This document shows, in pieces, positions 1 through 9,918 of a stretch of 64,000 nucleotides of DNA. Each line of letters starts with the position of its first letter. Position 1 is the first letter of the stretch. This DNA comes from Lampris incognitus (lineage: Eukaryota; Chordata; Actinopteri; Lampriformes; Lampridae). Made by a program: the position numbers and the translations under genes. Location: the NCBI RefSeq assembly GCF_029633865.1, contig NC_079213.1:97837978-97901977 (forward strand), written 5' to 3'. A model generated the notes under the pieces. That model did no database searches. It saw only the letters and a program-made list of their open reading frames with translations, and had not been told where the DNA came from.

Positions 1-690
1 GGGCATCAGAGTGCACTCCACCAGGGGGATTGCATCCTCCACAGCTTTGCACGAAGGAATCGTGGTGGAAGACATTCGCACTGCATCTTCGTGGTCGTCC
101 CCTTGCTCTTTCATTCCCTTTTATTTACGAGATGTCTCCTAATTTTTTATGACTCATTCTGGACTGCGTATACTGACTTAATGATTGATTTCATGGATTC
201 AGCTGTGTACTCTCCATTTTGCACAGGTGTATGGAGAGTAGTTTCGTTTACCCCTACTCTGCTCCTCGCTGAACTGTTAGTGTGTAACCGTCGTCTCTAC
301 TTCCTTACAGCAGTAGGCGTTATTGTGTCAGCCTTCTTCCCCACAAGAATGTTAGATATTATTCTATGTTGTGTCACTGGGCACGTATGGGGCTTTGTGG
401 GGCGCCATTACGCACTAGGCAATGGCAAGGCTTGAGGAGTTTTTTTTGTATTGTGGTGAAATAGGTGTATATTTGTGCTTGCATTACCAGACCCAGTGAC
501 ATAGACCATATCCTGCTTCACCCCTAACCCACTAACAAAGCCTTAAAAGCTCATAAACACACCATAGTCAGAAGAATGACTTCCCAACTTGAGAAATGGG
601 ACCACCCGAGGAGCACGTGAATACATTATTATTAATTATGATGTACAGTTGTCCTGAAAGCACTGTTGAGCACTTTAGCACTGTCTTTTG
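1..690. other. Unassigned sequence, no gene recognised
   Basis: A 114-codon plus-strand open frame (91-435) is hydrophobic and Cys-rich. It has no motif I recognise and no splice or promoter context, so I treat it as chance. Nothing else stands out before the LINE remains that begin near 800. Confidence 0.4.
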
Positions 691-804
691 GTAAGATATT
701 TAAGAACCAAGAGGGATCATATATATGGAAGGTGTTTTTAGAGGAGGCAATTTATAAATGTGGTGGGTGTTGGGGAAGTGGAGTGTATATATAGCTGGAG
801 TAAG

Positions 805-2021
805 GTATGTTGAGTGGAGTGTCTGAGTTTTACAAGGAGGTGCTGGGAGCGTGGGGAGAGTTTTTGAAATGTGTGCAGTACGAATGTAAGAATGTGAAAC
901 ATAGGGGGGAACAACCAGTATTTCTAAATCCAAAAATTACAGTTGAGGGGAACACAATTTATTACAGGGTGACTTAGAGAGCAGGGTTTAGGAAGATAAG
1001 GGATCTAGTTAATGAGTATGTACAAGGGTTTATGAGGGCACAAGTAGTGGTAGATGAAGTGAGGGGAAGGGGTGATAAAATGTGGTTGGGAACAGCGAAG
1101 AGGATGATGGGGAAGATCAAGAAGGGATGCCGAGAGAATGGGTCAGTATGATTCAGAGAGAGACTGTGTTGGATGAGGAAGGGGAGACAGAAATGTATGT
1201 GGGAGAAGGAGAGAGGGAAGTGAGTCTGATGACTGTGAAAACGAGAGTGATCTATAGTTGTTTAAGCGGGGAAGAAGTGAGAAGACCGGCTGTGGAGAAA
1301 GTGGTGGGAGAGGGTTATGAATGAGATGGATGTAGGGAGGATATGGAGGAATCTGAGAGTGAAATGGAACAGTGTTGAATGTGAGAATTTTGGCTTCTTA
1401 TTAAGGCAAAATAAGGTGTTCAGTAATTTAATAATTAGTGAGTCTGGTGTGAATGTGAAGAAAGAATGTGATGCGTGTGGTGTGGGAGTGGAAACATTTA
1501 TGCATGAGTTTGTTGAATGTTGTAAGCTGGAGGTATACATGTTGAAAATGAAGGAATTAAGTAGATGTTGGAGAGGTGGATTCGTTGACAGAATGGAATG
1601 GAGAGAATTGTGGTTGTTTGGGGTGACTAGCAAAGTGAAAGGATGTAATGTTAATTTATTAAATTGTGTTTTAAGCCATGCAAGGTTTGCTATCAAGCTA
1701 AGGAGGAATATAGCCCATTATCAAAAGAGGAAACCCGAGGTTTGGAATATTTTTAAAAGTATAATGGAAAGAGATGTTAACATGTTATATGTTAGTGAAG
1801 AAGAGTTTATTTTTGTGGAGATTTGTGGAGGGAAGCACTTTTATTGTGATTGGGGGAGGAGGGAGGGTGATGTTGAATTCTGGTTAAATAGTGTAGTGTG
1901 TATGGTATGTATTCTTTGTTTGATTTCTTTGATTTGGTGGGGGTCTGTAGGCTGGAAGCCATGCCAAAGCCTACGGGTTACCTCACTATTTTCTGTCTTG
2001 TTTCTGTGTTTTAATTTTTAA
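805..2021 (+). pseudogene. Decayed 3' part of an L1/Tx1-type LINE ORF2
   Basis: The translation is that of the region downstream of the reverse transcriptase in fish L1/Tx1 LINEs, broken by several frame changes. From about 805 one frame reads FYKEVLGAWGEFL, then EQPVFLNPKI, then AGFRKIRDLVNEYVQGF, with a stop inside. After a shift the frame at 1317-2021 is open for 234 codons. It begins near GRIWRNLRVKWNSVE and carries a zinc-knuckle-like block CDACG...HEFVECC, matching the zf-RVT region that follows the RT. No RT or endonuclease is seen upstream within the window, so the copy is 5' truncated or continues outside. No function is expected. The clade (L1/Tx1 rather than another LINE) is inferred from the motif style. 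Confidence 0.6.
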
Positions 2022-2800
2022 TTCTTATCCCCTTTGATTCTGTAGAGTTCGATGGGTTTGTGAAACATTTTAATATATGTATGTTGGATTCTGAATGTTG
2101 CACTGACCTTTTTATTTTTATTGCACACATGCAAATTATCTTGAGTAATTGATGAGGTCTGCTTTAAAGCTAGAATGCGGGACTTATACATATAAATGAA
2201 CGTCCGTTTCATTCAAGCTCTTGCCAAAGGGGTTCAGACAATGCTGATTAAGCCTATAACCACCAGGTGAATCTCTCTATTTTGCAGTATACTTGAGTTT
2301 TGAAATCTGTTCTCTGTGGTGACTTTCCCACGTTGGAGCACCAGTAATGATGCATTTTCCGTCAGCCAGTAATGATTGCTTTGCCAAATCCAGATGTTGA
2401 AACAAATTTACACTGATTTTATGAATGTATGTGTGACGTTTTTGGCTCAATGTTGAACATATGTTTGAAAGAATATGTGTTATTAAAGTTTATTTGAATA
2501 AAGAGGATTTTTTTATTAAAAGAAAAACAAGGACAGAGAAATTTTTTTGTCAAATGTAGATGGTCAACTAAAAGACCACATATTGTTCAATTTAAGATGA
2601 AACTTAATTATTATTTTGAATCTCTGCGAAATGTTAAAAACAGAAAAGCCATTAAGACTGAAAATATACGATGCCTTTAATGTATTTAATCCCCCCCATT
2701 GTCCCCTGCTGTATTGTTTATAGTTTTTTATTTATATGTTTATGTTCTCTTTGTAATATTTCAAATTGGATTTAAATAAAGTTTTCTTAAAAAAAAAAAG
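2022..2800 (+). other. AT-rich non-coding stretch ending in AATAAA plus poly(A)
   Basis: No coding signal is seen. An AATAAA hexamer at 2775-2780 is followed by an A-run at 2789-2799. This is consistent with the 3' UTR and tail of the LINE upstream, or with a separate retroposed 3' end. Confidence 0.4.
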
Positions 2801-2940
2801 CTTTGCCAAACCCAAATTCCGTGTGACGAAAGCATTTGCATTGCCTCTGACTGGCTAACCCTAACCGTACCCTAACCTTAACCGATCAGAGGCAGAATTC
2901 CCGGAGTGCAGTTGAAAAAAACAAAACAAAACAAGAACTG

Positions 2941-3415
2941 GTAGGCCACAGAACATCAACGAGAAGTCCATCACAAATTTGTTGATTTTAAGAAAGTCTT
3001 CGACAGAGTGTGGCAACAGGCTCTATGGAAAATCATGATAAAACATAACACCAATTAACACCTTGTCCAAGTTATCGAAGCTCTTTATAAAGATTTGAAA
3101 AGCGCAGCGCTAGTGGACAGCACACTCAGTAACTGGTTCATTACAACAGTAGGAGTGAGATAAGGTTGTTTACTGTTACCATGCCTTTTCAATGTATACC
3201 TTGAAGAGATCGTCACCAACACTATGGAGGGTTTTGAACCAACTCTCAAAATCGGTGGAAGAAGAATCACAAACCTTCGCTTTGCAGATGAAATAGATCT
3301 AACTGCCAGCAACAGGGAAGAACCAGCTGAAATAACCAGAAGACTGAACAAGACGGCCAAGGACATGGGTATGTTGATCAGTACTCAAAAAAGCCAAATC
3401 ATGAAATTGGTATGA
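2941..3415 (+). pseudogene. Reverse transcriptase fragment of a second non-LTR retrotransposon
   Basis: About 475 bp translate, with stops and frame changes, as the palm of a LINE reverse transcriptase. The order is FVDFKKVFDRVW (motif A region), then a degraded GCLLPCLFNVYLEEI block (motif B), then GGRRITNLRFADEID, where the usual FADD catalytic pair reads FADE, and then a helix region ending in STQKSQIMK. The style resembles RTE/Jockey-type endonuclease-RT proteins rather than the L1/Tx1 copy upstream. The altered FADD motif and the internal stops show it is dead. Both ends are undefined. Confidence 0.7.
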
Positions 3416-3889
3416 ATAGACCGCACACAGAGCACTCACATTACTCGAAGAACGAAACCCGGTACACTGCAGTACACACCAGCAAAACACCAGCCACCAA
3501 TAGCCAAGTAGCTATCAGCTAACAAGCCAAACCAACCTGTTATCAACCTGTAGACCTATATCCCCGTTTTTAACCTCAACACACACCATAAATGCATTCA
3601 CTAACTTCCCTTCTAGCTAGCTTAGTTTTACATACATACGCAACCATCTGTTTTAAGTGAGAAGTTAGCACCGTGCAGCTATTCTGCACGTAGCTGTATG
3701 TCCGTGGCCTACTTCTAAACCCAGCAACAAGCGGCTTTTCCCGAGCAGAATTCAACTCAATTGTGCCTCTTCTCACAAACGTTATGCTTGGATGTAACTC
3801 GCTACTGACGTCTAATCGCTAACCGGTTTTATCAAACATGAATATGCATTTAATCTTCAAATAAATTGCAGACGAGCACCCCAAATTAT
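3416..3889. other. No gene recognised
   Basis: This is mixed-composition non-coding sequence. Read on the minus strand just outside 3890, it contains a TTTGGGGTGCTCGTC-like string that resembles a retroelement primer-binding site (see the LTR entry). Confidence 0.3.
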
Positions 3890-5937
3890 GTTACGGACTG
3901 GTCGGGTCTAGGGGTTAAGGGTTAAACATGCAATACCAGTCCTAACCTGGAGTGTATAGAAAAGATGGAAACGAGGGAAGAAACAAGAAGAAGGACTGAT
4001 TTCCAAGATGAGAGAAATAGCGGAGGTGGGCTAGCTTACCGAGGTAGCAGGCTAGCAGTTAGCAGGTCCCTCTGAAAAGGTCTCGGCCGCGTGGGTCCCC
4101 GCTTCCGTAAGCGGCGGACACCGTCTTGGTATTTTAGTTCAGTTTCGGTTGATGGCTGATGGCTCCTCAAAAATTAACGAAAATTGGTTTTCTTCAAAGT
4201 CCTTCAAAGCTGGAATGGTGTGAACCTGTATCACGTTCTCAACGTGGCGCATCCTGAAGCGTTCACGCAACCTCCCGCCATTAACTAACTCCAGGAGACG
4301 CACGCGCGCCTCACAGTGACGTCCTCTTATAAAACCTGCTTAACCACACCTCCAACCGTTTCTCAACGAAAACGAGTCCAAGTATGTAAGTGTAACCTGC
4401 ACGACAGGGGAATGGGCCTATGCTTGCGCAGGGCCAGTTTACAGTCTAATGTCTAAGTTCAGTGGAGATTGGTGTAGGTTTTTTTCTAGACCTGATTCTA
4501 GTACTCACCCCAAAGACAACACACACACTCGTGGGTATAGTTTACAATAAAAAAACCAATTTATTTCAACAGTTCAAAGTAAAGTTATTTCAATATCAAT
4601 ACTAAATTAGATGTGTTATATATATTTATTTTTTTTTACTCTATTATACTTTTTAAAAGTTCTTCCTAATATTCTATTTATTGTCTATATCTATCAATAT
4701 TCTATTTTATACCCTTCTAATATATTACTTATGCAGCCATATTCTACACTAACAAATTAAAGAAAATAATCCAAAATAAAGTATGAGTGCACTCAAAGAA
4801 AATAATAAAGAAAAGAAAAGGGGGAATGATTCAGTCTTCCAATCTGTGCAAGGTGCAATGTCCAGATCCTACCACAATCACAGGGGCAAGTTAATGTAGA
4901 GGCGATGATGATGAATCCAAATCCAGGGCGATGATGGGGGCAATCCAAAGGGGGTATCCAAGGGTTCCAAAAGGGTGTAGGAAGGGGGGTTGTTCGGGGT
5001 ACTAAAAAACCAGTCTGCACAAAATTGTACAGATTCCTTATTAATTGCAATCTCTATCAAACAATTACAAACAAAATAAAAATACCCAAATCTAGAGTCA
5101 ATTCTCAGAATTAAATCATTTCCTACATATAACTAATATGCGGCTGAATGACAACAGCCTATTGCTGTAAGAACAGTTAAAAACAATGTCATCGCAGCCA
5201 GGCTGCGGCACTATCAACGTGAATTCACGTCTAGCTGGCTGCTATGGGTTCCATGCATGCCATGTAGCCCGAGTTGGCTCGGTGGCTAGTGGCAACTGGA
5301 GCTTACAGTTTTTTTTAACAACAAGCATATTATTATATTAAAATGTCTAACATTCCTACATCAAATAAACCCTATGGACCGGGTGTCCTGACTGGTTTTA
5401 AAGCTCTGAATCATATGGGAACTGCTAAGGATCATAGATATACGTTTTAGCTGGGTTAGCTTAGCTTAGCAACCAATGGAAAATGTCAGTCTTTAGATTT
5501 CAAGATTTTAAACTCTTATCTCACCAGGATTCCAGCAGCGTACAAAACACAAGAGAAAAGAGTCTTCCTTCTTCCTTCAACGGGAGATCATCTGTCTTTG
5601 GATAAAATCAAGATATCCTACGTAAATGGCTATGATTACATGGAACACAGAAAGCTGTTTACTTTTTAGCTTTGGCTAGCGGCTCACCAAGGAAGCTTCG
5701 TGGGAGGGATCTTATTTGTCGTAGTTCAAATGTCCTGTAGCTCAAATATCCGTAGTTCAAATATCAATAATTCAGGTATCCATAGTCAAAGTTGTCCGTA
5801 TTTCTAAATATCCGTATTTCTCTTCTCTATTGTCGACGGTTGTTTGCATGGTTTAAACTCTGTAGCTCGTGTGCCTCCTAGAGGCTACTCGTGGAACTTA
5901 CATACGTCACAGGGTACATGTAATCATGTGGGTTACA
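3890..5937 (-). repeat. Candidate long LTR of the minus-strand gypsy element
   Basis: Read on the minus strand, a purine-rich tract (AGAGGGGGAGAA) follows the end of the pol-like frame and is immediately followed by TGTAACCCACATG. A plausible matching end, GTCCGTAACA, lies at 3890. The TG...CA limits fit an LTR of about 2 kb. No second LTR is available for comparison, so this rests on termini and position only. A degenerate short tandem array (units like GTAGTTCAAATATCC) lies at about 5718-5820. Confidence 0.35.
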
Positions 5938-5974
5938 TTCTCCCCCTCTAAACCGCATCAGTCTCTGCATGCGT

Positions 5975-7126
5975 CTAAACACTGTATGGTCTTGCAGAGG
6001 GCACTCTAGAAGAATCAGGGACATTTCTGCCCACACTTTCGAAAAATGAGGCCATGGCTAGGACTAAAGGTCTTCCTAGTTCACCATAACAGAGTCTCTC
6101 AGGGGGATGTCTTTCTCTGATAGATCTTCTGATCGGTTCGCTCTCAGACGGGTTTCCGTCAGACAGGTCAGCCTGGCCTGTCACACCAGTGGGCGGTGCA
6201 CTCTCGGGTTCAAGTGGGTTGTTTTCAGGTGAACGTCCTTCAATAGGTCCAAATTGAGGTACAACAGTAGTAGATGATGCGGGGTCTCCCTCAGGTAAGT
6301 GTCTTCGAACAGGTTGAGAGAATTCCTCTGTGACTACTTCTGTCTCACGCCCAATTGGTTTCTTTTCAAGTAACTGATTGTGAACAGACTCAGGGGTATG
6401 GGGTACTTCACTAAGGAGTGGACTATCAGATTGGGAGAACTCCGACGGACTTGGATTCAACCCGACTGGGTTCAACAGTTCCGTGGCACGTGCTAGAGGG
6501 GTGGCCTGTGTGGTTGTCCTAATGCTTTGGGGAAACCTTGTGGAGATCTGTGGATAGCAATCCTCATCCTCGTCACTGCTGGGCATATCTGGGTCAACAA
6601 TATTGTCTTGCCTGGTCTGCTGCGAGACTGTTTCCCTGCGTCTCAGCCTCCTTGTTGGTAAGTTTGTGTCAGGTTCTGAGACTTTATCTGTAACAGGTAG
6701 AAAGCCGCAGGGCAGAAGAAGGTCTCTGTGAAGGGTACGGTGTGGACCTTCACCCTGTTCTTGCTTGACGACATACACTGGGCCATCTCCCATCCTCTTC
6801 ACCACAGTATGGACTTCCTTTTCCCATCTGTCCGCAAGTTTATGTTTTCCTCTTAAATTGACATTCTTCACCAGGACTCTATCTCCGGTAACAAGTTCTG
6901 CGGCTCTGATCTTTTTATCAAACCTGGCTTTATTCTTCTCTCCCATCTTCTTAGAGCTTTCAGAAGCAAGTGCATAGCTGTCTTGGAGGCGCTGTCGAAG
7001 ATGTTTAACATACTCTGAATGCGACTTGAATCCAATTTGGTCTGGTGTAAGGCCTTGGCTGTCTACCAAACAACAATTCATATGGAGAGTAGCCTGTGGT
7101 GTCATTTTTCGTGCAATTGTATGCAT
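5975..7126 (-). pseudogene. Gypsy pol C-terminus (integrase GPY/F region plus tail)
   Basis: This 383-codon open frame starts inside what was a polyprotein, so its first Met is not a true start. Residues about 55-125 hold a basic segment, KARFDKKIRAAELVTGDRVL, followed by RGKHKLADRWEKEVHTVV and a PVYVV block. That is the usual layout of the integrase GPY/F domain that follows the catalytic core in Ty3/gypsy elements. The tail of about 240 residues is acidic, Pro/Ser/Thr-rich and low in hydrophobics. The DDE core is absent upstream and the pol reading is interrupted, so no active integrase is encoded. The open frame of over 1.1 kb suggests a fairly recent insertion. Confidence 0.75.
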
Positions 7127-7440
7127 GGACTAGCGGTTTGACAAAGTCCCTCCAATGATATTTATCCTTGTCTTCTAGCGCTCAGTGCGGTCAGGCTGAA
7201 TCTGAGAAAGCACACCACCTGGACCGTAATCAGAAGTGTCGGTCGACACCACAGTAAGAAGTTCAGGGTCGAAGAAAGCGAGAGCTGGACTGTCCACTAA
7301 CAGTTTTTTTCATAGCATGGAAACTGCGCCACGCTTCTTTTGACCAAGTGAACTCGTTGTCTTGGCGAATGCAAGCCCGTGGCGGCTCCACCACCGTAGC
7401 AAAGTTGGGGATGAATTTGTTATGCCACGACAAAAGTCCC

Positions 7441-7825
7441 GAAAAAGGGGTCAGCGGTGGTGTGGCGGACTAAGCATCGGCTTTGTGTCGATGCAGTTGC
7501 CCACTGGGGACCGGGGTTCGCGCGCCCCGGTCTCGTCGGATCCGACTATGGCCGGATTCGATGAAGCAACAATCATTGGCAGCGCTGTCTTCGGGAGGCG
7601 GGCGGAGTCGGTTTGTGTTCGTCACATGAATGCGTCTCTGTGTGTGTCGGAAAAAGCAGTGGTTCGGCCTGGATTGGTGGTGTGGCGTCTCCTTCCAGAC
7701 TGTCGGCCGGAGAGATGCAGTTGGCGAACGCATGCAGTACGAGGGTGGGTGTCTGAACTAGAATAGGGAGCGATTGGCCACTAAATCGGGAGAAAAAGGG
7801 AAAAATCAGAAATAAATTTAGAGGA
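7441..7825 (+). mobile_element. tRNA-derived SINE, family B, copy 1
   Basis: A 9-bp TSD (AAAAGTCCC) lies at 7432-7440 and 7826-7834. The head resembles a pol III promoter, with GGTGTGGCGGACTAAGC (A-box-like) and GGGGTTCGCGCGCC (B-box-like). The 3' end is AT-rich (GAAAAATCAGAAATAAATTT). Two other copies occur at 19893-20288 (+) and 56441-56826 (-). It splits the gypsy RT/RNase H region. Confidence 0.8.
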
Positions 7826-7935
7826 AAAAGTCCCAAGAAAGATCTCAGCTTGCCTGCATCAGTAGGAGCTGGAGCATGTAGAACGGCAGCGATGTGGTCC
7901 TCGACTGGTTGAATCCCATCCTCGTCGCCAATTTG

Positions 7936-8458
7936 TTATGTTTGGATGTGTGTTGTGTAAGCAGTGTATTTATAAGCAAGTATAAGTAAGTAAGTAAAGC
8001 ACGGAGCACATTACTGGCGATCAATCGTTTCTTCTTCTCTTCTGACTTACTTTACACGCAACAGGGCATTCATAACATTGGTGTCGCCTACTGGCGTATG
8101 CATAGAACACAACATGGACATACACGACTAACCAACCTTTTGGTGTAGCTTTTCCTCGTTGGAGCGCACTGAAAGAAGACAAGGGATTGAGGGCAGACAT
8201 GGATGTCACGTTACTGCTCTTGGACAGGTTGGTATTTGTAAAATATTTGGAGCAGGCTGTGTAGCTATTACATTTACTCTACTTAACTAATGGATAGTTG
8301 TCTTGGAACTGTGGAAATGTCTTTGTATTTTTTGCAACTACTTTGGCAATTATTTCTGAACACGAGCCAACAGTGTTTGTGTAATTACTCTCACTGCCAG
8401 AAGGGGCGAGACAACAGTTTCGCACTGCAGGTTTAACCAGCAGCCTTAAATGAATGAA
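7936..8458. other. No gene recognised
   Basis: This is non-coding sequence between the gypsy remnant and the old repeat hosting the Academ-like element. Read on the minus strand, TAACAAATTGGCGACGAGG near 7918-7937 resembles an LTR end followed by a primer-binding site. It could mark a deletion junction in the gypsy element. Confidence 0.3.
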
Positions 8459-8483
8459 AGCATGTAACCCATCCTATTGTATA
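8459..8483. repeat. Old teleost repeat (family C), piece 1 of 3
   Basis: GTAACCCATCCTATTGTATA matches the start of the family C copy at 55192 (TTTAACCCATCCTAGCTGTG). The repeat resumes at 15236 after the Academ-like element and again at 19674 after the LINE. Confidence 0.65.
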
Positions 8484-8993
8484 TAGTCCATGGGCCAGAC
8501 GATATTTCGGTACACTCAAGGTGGCAAAACTTACTTATAATTTTTGAAAGGATCCATGTCTGTAGATGATATTTTGGTATGATAACCATTCCTGAGTGGC
8601 AGCTGTATCACAGTTATCAGCTCATGAAGTTAACCACCCGCTAAACTAAATTGCATTTTAGACGCTGGTGCATATCCTGGTTTAGCCTCATGGTCAGGAC
8701 ATTTTTCAATGTTCTATAATATTCATTCAAGCCCTGTTGTGGATATTTCTCACAAATATAGAGGTCACTTGAGCTCTTCAACCCGTCAATAACACACATC
8801 TTTCTGCAATTTTCGCCTAAACTATATACTTTCTTTTAGCCCTGTGGCATCTAGGAATATCAGGGACACAAAACACAAACACTGGAATACTCACAGGACT
8901 GTAAAGATTCAGGAAATGTATAATATACCCATACTATTTCATTGTGTGAGGTGATTGTGAGCCTTAAATGAGAACTAGACCAAAGCCAGTTAG
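8484..8993 (+). repeat. Left terminal inverted repeat of the Academ-like element
   Basis: About 510 bp, pairing with 14655-15235. Recognisable shared blocks are ACACTCAAGGTGGCAAAAC, GGCAGCTGTATCACAGTTAT, GTGGATATTTCTCACAAATA and CTAGACCAAAGCCAGTTAG. Identity looks high, with small indels. Confidence 0.85.
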
Positions 8994-9300
8994 GTCACAA
9001 ACTGGTCTCTATACATTTGTTTAAATACACAATCAAAATACATGATAAAAAGGAATACCATAGTGAGGTAATGAACTATTTTAATATTTTAAACAACATT
9101 GACATTTACATATACTTAGTCAATGATACATGTAATCCCATATCATTAGTGGGTATATGTAATGGTAATGGGTAGGGTAATGGGTATATGTGAATATGGT
9201 TACATTATTGTTATCAAGCTCTGGGTAACCAAGTCCAGAATCAACATCCTGTGCATCAATAGACTACTACCACAGTAATACCATCAGAATCATCACACTG

Positions 9301-9918
9301 TCATTCATCAAACTGCTCGTTTCTCTCATCATCTGACTCCCCAAGTTCAAAGTCCAGTTCTGGACCATCCTGCTGTGTTTGGTTACTGCAGGTCTGTAAC
9401 CTGCACATGTCTGTGCATGGAAGTCCATTTGACAGGCACATGCAGCTTGGCATTTTGCATGAATGCACACACTTGCATGTTAGCATTTCCAAGACCACAT
9501 CTGGTGCAGGTGGGGAGCGCATCCAGTAAATGGCCAGCTTGCCTTCATCGTCTGTCCATCCATACTCAGTAGGGCTTGGCACCACAGGGTTAGCCTGCAG
9601 ACAGCACTTCCATATTGCTGCCTGATAGTTGGCTCGTTGAACATGCATAAAGAGACAGTCTCTACATGGTGGCAGCTGGCTGGACTCAACCTCTCCCCTT
9701 TTGGTGCAGAAGAGCTGGTAACGCAGTTTGTTCACCTCAGCAGTGCTGCTATTAGCAACATACATCCGACAGGTGAACTGCTCAATTTTCTGGAACAGCT
9801 CATCACTCACATTCCATGTCTGTCCCAGTTGACTAAAAGTCTCTTGGCAGGAAGTGTGCTTTCTCACTATCTTCAGGGCATTCAGCTTCCCTCGACCAGC
9901 GAATGCACTGACAGTGTC
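9301..9918 (-). pseudogene. C-terminal continuation of the Academ-like protein (shifted frame)
   Basis: After the 4-bp insertion near 9919-9925 the reading resumes here with DTVSAFAGRGKLNALKIV, the natural sequel to the TGC that ends the good part of the upstream frame. Together these form the helix-two-turn-helix-like GCD...G.GK.NAL segment of a FEN/XPG-type nuclease. The piece has about 205 codons. Its second half holds a cysteine cluster (CKCVHSCKMPSCMCLSNG, then CTDMCRLQTCSNQ), a probable zinc-binding CXC-type tail, and it ends in an acidic stretch (ELDFELGESDDERNEQ). The stop is at 9301-9303. It would be translated only if the upstream frame were uninterrupted. Confidence 0.7.

Larger units (their letters stand above)
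5938..7935 (-). mobile_element. Internal remnant of a Ty3/gypsy LTR retrotransposon, host to a SINE
   Basis: Minus-strand coding remains run from an RT thumb/connection segment (7835-7930; GIQP, HIAAV, LRSFLGL). They continue after the SINE with KFIPNFATVVEP, FTWSKEAW and an RNase H start (STDTSDYGPGGVLSQ) at about 7190-7440. They end with the integrase C-terminal region (5975-7126). The rest of RNase H and the integrase core are missing, so an internal deletion joined the two parts near 7130-7190. Confidence 0.75.

Noticed and set aside
91-435. 114-codon hydrophobic plus-strand frame
   Set aside because: No family motif, no splice or promoter context, unusual composition; probably chance.
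2860-2885. Interstitial telomere repeat (CTAACCCTAACCGTACCCTAACC)
   Set aside because: Too short and irregular; such strings are common in fish repeats.
7362-7836. 134-codon plus frame and 87-codon minus frames
   Set aside because: They lie in a family B SINE. The same peptides appear at the other SINE copies, so they reflect repeat sequence and not genes.
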